This document shows positions 60,559 through 64,000 of a stretch of DNA of 64,000 nt, in pieces. Position numbers and translations under genes: made by a program. How positions within the stretch are numbered: the first letter of the stretch is position 1; every line of letters starts with the position of its first letter. Under the pieces are notes generated by a model. That model did no database searches. It was not told where the DNA came from and saw nothing but the letters and a program-made list of their open reading frames with translations. This DNA comes from Yamagishiella unicocca (taxonomy: Eukaryota > Chlorophyta > Chlorophyceae > Chlamydomonadales > Volvocaceae): the NCBI GenBank assembly GCA_003116995.1, contig BDSL01000033.1, positions 62,001 to 126,000 on the forward strand. Direction: 5' to 3'.

Positions 60559-63318
60559 GTACTGAACCACCAGAGCCTCGGCGCTGCAACATCGACGTCG
60601 GACAACATCAAGGCTGGGAACCCGATCATGTTCAGCGCCTGCATCGTGAAACTGCTGTGCCTTCCCTCGCCGCGTTGGCCCCACCCTTTCTGCCTCGAGC
60701 TGCATGAAAGCAACTGCGCCAGGCGTCCGTGGCATTTACTGTCTATGCATAGTACATCGATTGAACGATGAAGCTTGGGAGGCGCCTGCGCATAGGGGTT
60801 AGGCACACTCATTCGCAGGCTCCAAACTGTGCCCGTGCTTGTGCAAAAATGTCCCGAACTCTAAAGCCATGACATGTAAGCCACATCCTGCCGATATTCT
60901 GGATACTGTGGCGAGAATGGCTGTGGAATGAGGCAAACTTAGCCCGACAAACTCACGGCTCTAAAAGCCCATCACGCAGACTCATACGCAGGTTGCAACC
61001 GATGCAGCTACCCACCTTGGAAACTACGCACAGCGAGATTACGTTTTCCTGGCCGCGCTGGCTCCTCGACAAGCCTTAACGAGGCTTGTCAGGCGCTGTC
61101 TTCGAGGTAGTCTCCACAGCACCAGCAAGTTATCGAGCTAACGTGCAGGCGTGCTCGCCTCTGGATGCTTAAGGAGCAATGCATGCCAGGCCCGTGGCCA
61201 CGGCCCAAGGGGCCTAAGTGGCTTGCTGAACAAATTAGAGGAGGTTACTCAATACAACTGGTTGGGAGCCTGTCGCGCTGGCATCCCTGTTGACAAACAC
61301 CAAAGACTATAGTATCACGTATGGAAATGCGCAATGCTGTGGTACTCGCACTTCGCCACTTACGGCATGGGGCGGGCGGGCTGCAAAACGCTGTGGCTAT
61401 GGATTAAGCACATAGCTTTTACTATCATTAGGAAATATGAGCACGTGAAGTAAAGCGCTGCAAGCGCAAAGGCCCGTTGTACGAGCAGCAGCTACCTCGC
61501 CGTCCTGATAGAATGGTGCTCTATTCAAAACACACCGTACTGCGAGCAGGTTAAATTTACAAGCTAACATGTAGGGTTAAGGGCCTCCCTCCCAGACTCC
61601 ACCACCCACCCCGACGGCTTGCGCGCAGTTCCCCGCGGTCATTCCGCCTTGCACCCGTTTTGCGCCCGCACAGCCGCCGCGCGGCAGGAGGGCTTGGTAT
61701 GCTACCATTCAAGCCGTCTGTCCATCTTGGCCAGGAGCGTCGTGTGTTTGCGTCTCCGACGGCAAGGTTGCTAAGCGGGGAAGGGCGATGCTTCCCCCCG
61801 GCTGCTCCTTCAGAACATATCTGCTGGATGCCCAAAGGGCATCAGGCTGCATGCAGTAGCGGCGCACGGTATCCGCATGCAGGCATTCCAATTGGGGAGG
61901 AGGTCGTTGCACGCAAGCACGGAAAACATCCCGAATCTTGCTGAATCTTGCAATCAGGCCCTCTTCATCCAGACGCTGTTGCGACGCTGTCTACCGGGCT
62001 TTCGTCAGCGCTTTTGCCCATTGCCGCCACCTCCCAATCTGGTTGCAGCCTCCAGGGCAGGGGTACACTGCGCAGGTAACGGCCCCGCCCATGTGTCGAT
62101 TCGCGGTTCTTCCTCTACCCCCAGCGATCCAGAGCGAGGAGGTACCTCCCCATCCGTCGCAACTCATGTGTCCGCTAGCGCGCCTCGGCCGCCCCTAATG
62201 GTCCGCCCGTCGGTCCCCACCCCCGCGATGGGGTGGTGTCTGGTGCATGCGACCTCATGCGGTGCACCTGACCTCCCGTGGGGCTCAGCCCCACCATGGT
62301 GTTTGTCACTTGCACTGGCAAGCAGCTCGGCCATAGATGCTGGCATAATTGTGACCCGCCGTTTCAAGGTGACACAGCGTAAGCAATGTTACAAAGGTAG
62401 GTCGCCCACAACCTCCAACCCAGGAGTGAAGAATATATAAGGCGTTGAGGCATACCTAGACACCCGGGGAACGGCCAGGGGATGGAACGCCACGCTATGC
62501 AGAGAAGGTAATCTTCTTCCAAGGTTGGACACCAAATGCACAAATATATATGAAAGAGCCTCCCTTAATTTTTTGTCCCAGGAACCACAGTATTGTGACA
62601 GTGAGCAAGCGTTTGTGCGTCTCCATTTAGAACTCTATTCGAGGGCAAGCGATGCCGCGTGGCGAGCAGCAGCAGGGTAATTGTTCCCGTTACCTCGACT
62701 TTTAAGACGCCCTCAATGTACACCCCCCTGCCGCGGCGGTCGTCCTCCCGATGTCGCGCAGGGGACCCGGTACGCGCCGACAGCGCTTTGTCTCGGCCAC
62801 CCCAGTGTCAACGTCAATGGTGCGACCCAACACCGCGAACAACCCCCCCGGCCCGAGCCCCGCAACGTGTTCGGCTCACAGGAGGGCACTACCCAACCAA
62901 CATTCACACCGTTGACACGACGCGTCAGGGAATGCCAACGCAGCGCAGAGGCTGTAGTGGCAAGAGAAGGTATAGGCCGGAACACGGACATCATACTGAT
63001 GTACGAGCCCACATCGACAAAACATCAACATCAGGAGTCAACGACTGTACGCGGGTTTTCAAAGGCATTAGTACGACACAGGCCTCTGGCCCGGCGAAGA
63101 GGCCAAACCGCAAAGATGCGAAACCATATCAGATTCCTTCCTGCGACGCACTAAACGCCCAGTTTTAATTGACACGTCGTCGGTGTCCTCGACATGACTC
63201 TCGGACGCCTCACACCTCGAAGCTCGTCGGAGGACCCTAGATTTGCAACCCCTGCCTGCTGCAAGGGAACGGGGCAATATCCGACCACTTGCAGCTTTAC
63301 AATTCAAGCGGCAACCCT
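60559..63318. other. non-coding stretch upstream of the receptor kinase
   Basis: Contains the receptor-kinase promoter and the 3' side of the carrier gene. No coding exon, RNA gene or repeat recognised. An in-frame ATG at 60735 could extend the kinase N-terminus by 59 residues ahead of the signal segment, which seems unlikely. Confidence 0.45.
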
Positions 63319-64000
63319 TTACTTCTTCGACTTGGGGGCCTCTGCGGCCGCCTTCACTTCGGCCGCCTTCTCGGCCGCCGCTTTGTCCGCAGCCTGCTTG
63401 TTCCAGTAATCCTGCCCCAGGCGCCACATGACGCTGAACATAATGCCCTGCGAGGCAAATGAAGGACGAGGAGGCGGGTAAATGGCCCCATAGGTTTGAA
63501 GCACGCCTAAATGCGCGGATCGCACTGCCTTCACTGCAGCACTCAGGTTCCTCGACGGGTCGTGCAAGACAACCCTGCTCCGCGCAACCTGCAGCCCAAC
63601 TGTGACCCGTACGGTGTAATTGGATCCGGGTGCAATCTGGGCATGTGGGTCAGGGAAGGGACATTATGTATCTGTTCCCACGCGCGGCACCAGCAACTGA
63701 TACGAGCCACTACACTGCCGTTCGTAGGGTTTCCTTTTGCGCCGATTTACGTCCTTCCAAGCGGTGGTAACACCCGGAAGGGAAAAGAGACAGCGCGGAC
63801 TCGTGATCGCACTCCTCTTCGGGCAGCCATCATCGCCGCCCCAACAAGCAGGTTCGTCCTGTCGTGCTCTCTGCCGCCAACTCCTTCTAGCAGCCCCCAC
63901 CAACCTGAATGCCGTTGGTGATGAGCTTGGTGCCCAGGCCCCTGAAGAACAGCCCGCTGACACCGTCCTTCTTGATGATTTCCTGCAGGCAATTGGGCGA
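63319..64000 (-). CDS. mitochondrial carrier family protein, C-terminal part (runs off window)
   Basis: Two exons are seen: 64000-63905 (partial; SPNCLQEIIKKDGVSGLFFR onward, donor CAG|GTTGGT) and 63447-63319 (acceptor CTCGCAG; GIMFSVMWRLGQDYWNKQ onward). They join in phase 0. The DGVSGLFFRGLGTKL segment and the following hydrophobic TNGIQ|GIMFSVMWR are the typical matrix helix and sixth transmembrane helix of a solute carrier (SLC25) repeat. The tail is Ala/Lys/Glu-rich and ends APKSKK. The substrate-determining repeats lie outside the window, so the transported molecule cannot be named. Minus-strand TGTAA at 63297-63301 is only 18 bases after the stop, so true polyadenylation is probably farther. 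Confidence 0.75.

Overview
The window is nuclear DNA of a green alga, most likely a volvocine (Chlamydomonas/Volvox lineage). The evidence is GC-rich coding sequence, many short GT-AG introns, long Ala/Gly/Ser/Pro/Gln-rich disordered stretches, TGTAA polyadenylation motifs downstream of several stops, and Ser-Pro-Pro (extracellular-matrix-type) segments in secreted proteins. The species cannot be named from the sequence. No viral, plasmid or bacterial island is visible. All gene models below were built by hand from reading frames, splice sites and phase matching.

Layout. 0.6-5.5 kb (-): a type II inositol polyphosphate 5-phosphatase with a huge disordered N-terminus. 6.6-11.2 kb (+): cytosolic-type glutamyl-tRNA synthetase, head-to-head with it. 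12.3-12.7 kb (-): a small one-pass membrane protein with an acidic tail. 13.2-14.3 kb (+): isopentenyl-diphosphate isomerase. 15.1-18.5 kb (-): an F-box/leucine-rich protein with a coding minisatellite. 18.8-22.7 kb (+): a four-CBS SNF4-like protein. 26.1-30.3 kb and 37.8-42.5 kb (-): two tandem secreted copper-radical oxidases (glyoxal/galactose oxidase family), separated by a decayed transposon-like element (about 32.5-35.6 kb) and other non-coding DNA. 45.1-49.4 kb (-): a PPR-motif protein with a large disordered middle. 53.4-60.6 kb (-): a 2,039-residue receptor-like kinase. 63.3-64.0 kb (-): the C-terminus of a mitochondrial carrier, running off the window.

Themes. Cytosolic housekeeping (tRNA charging, isoprenoid supply, phosphoinositide turnover, energy sensing) lies beside cell-surface genes. 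The two oxidases and the receptor kinase all carry Pro-rich wall-type stalks. The most interesting items are: (1) the receptor kinase, with a Cys-rich ectodomain, a polyproline stalk and an atypical kinase domain (Asp-Leu-Ala in place of Asp-Phe-Gly); (2) the oxidase pair, whose exon lengths match while identity is patchy and runs into introns, as expected after gene conversion; (3) minisatellites abutting splice donors in the phosphatase gene; (4) a transposon-like gene with three visible frame breaks; and (5) a strongly decayed 21-bp periodic array at about 36.0-36.3 kb.
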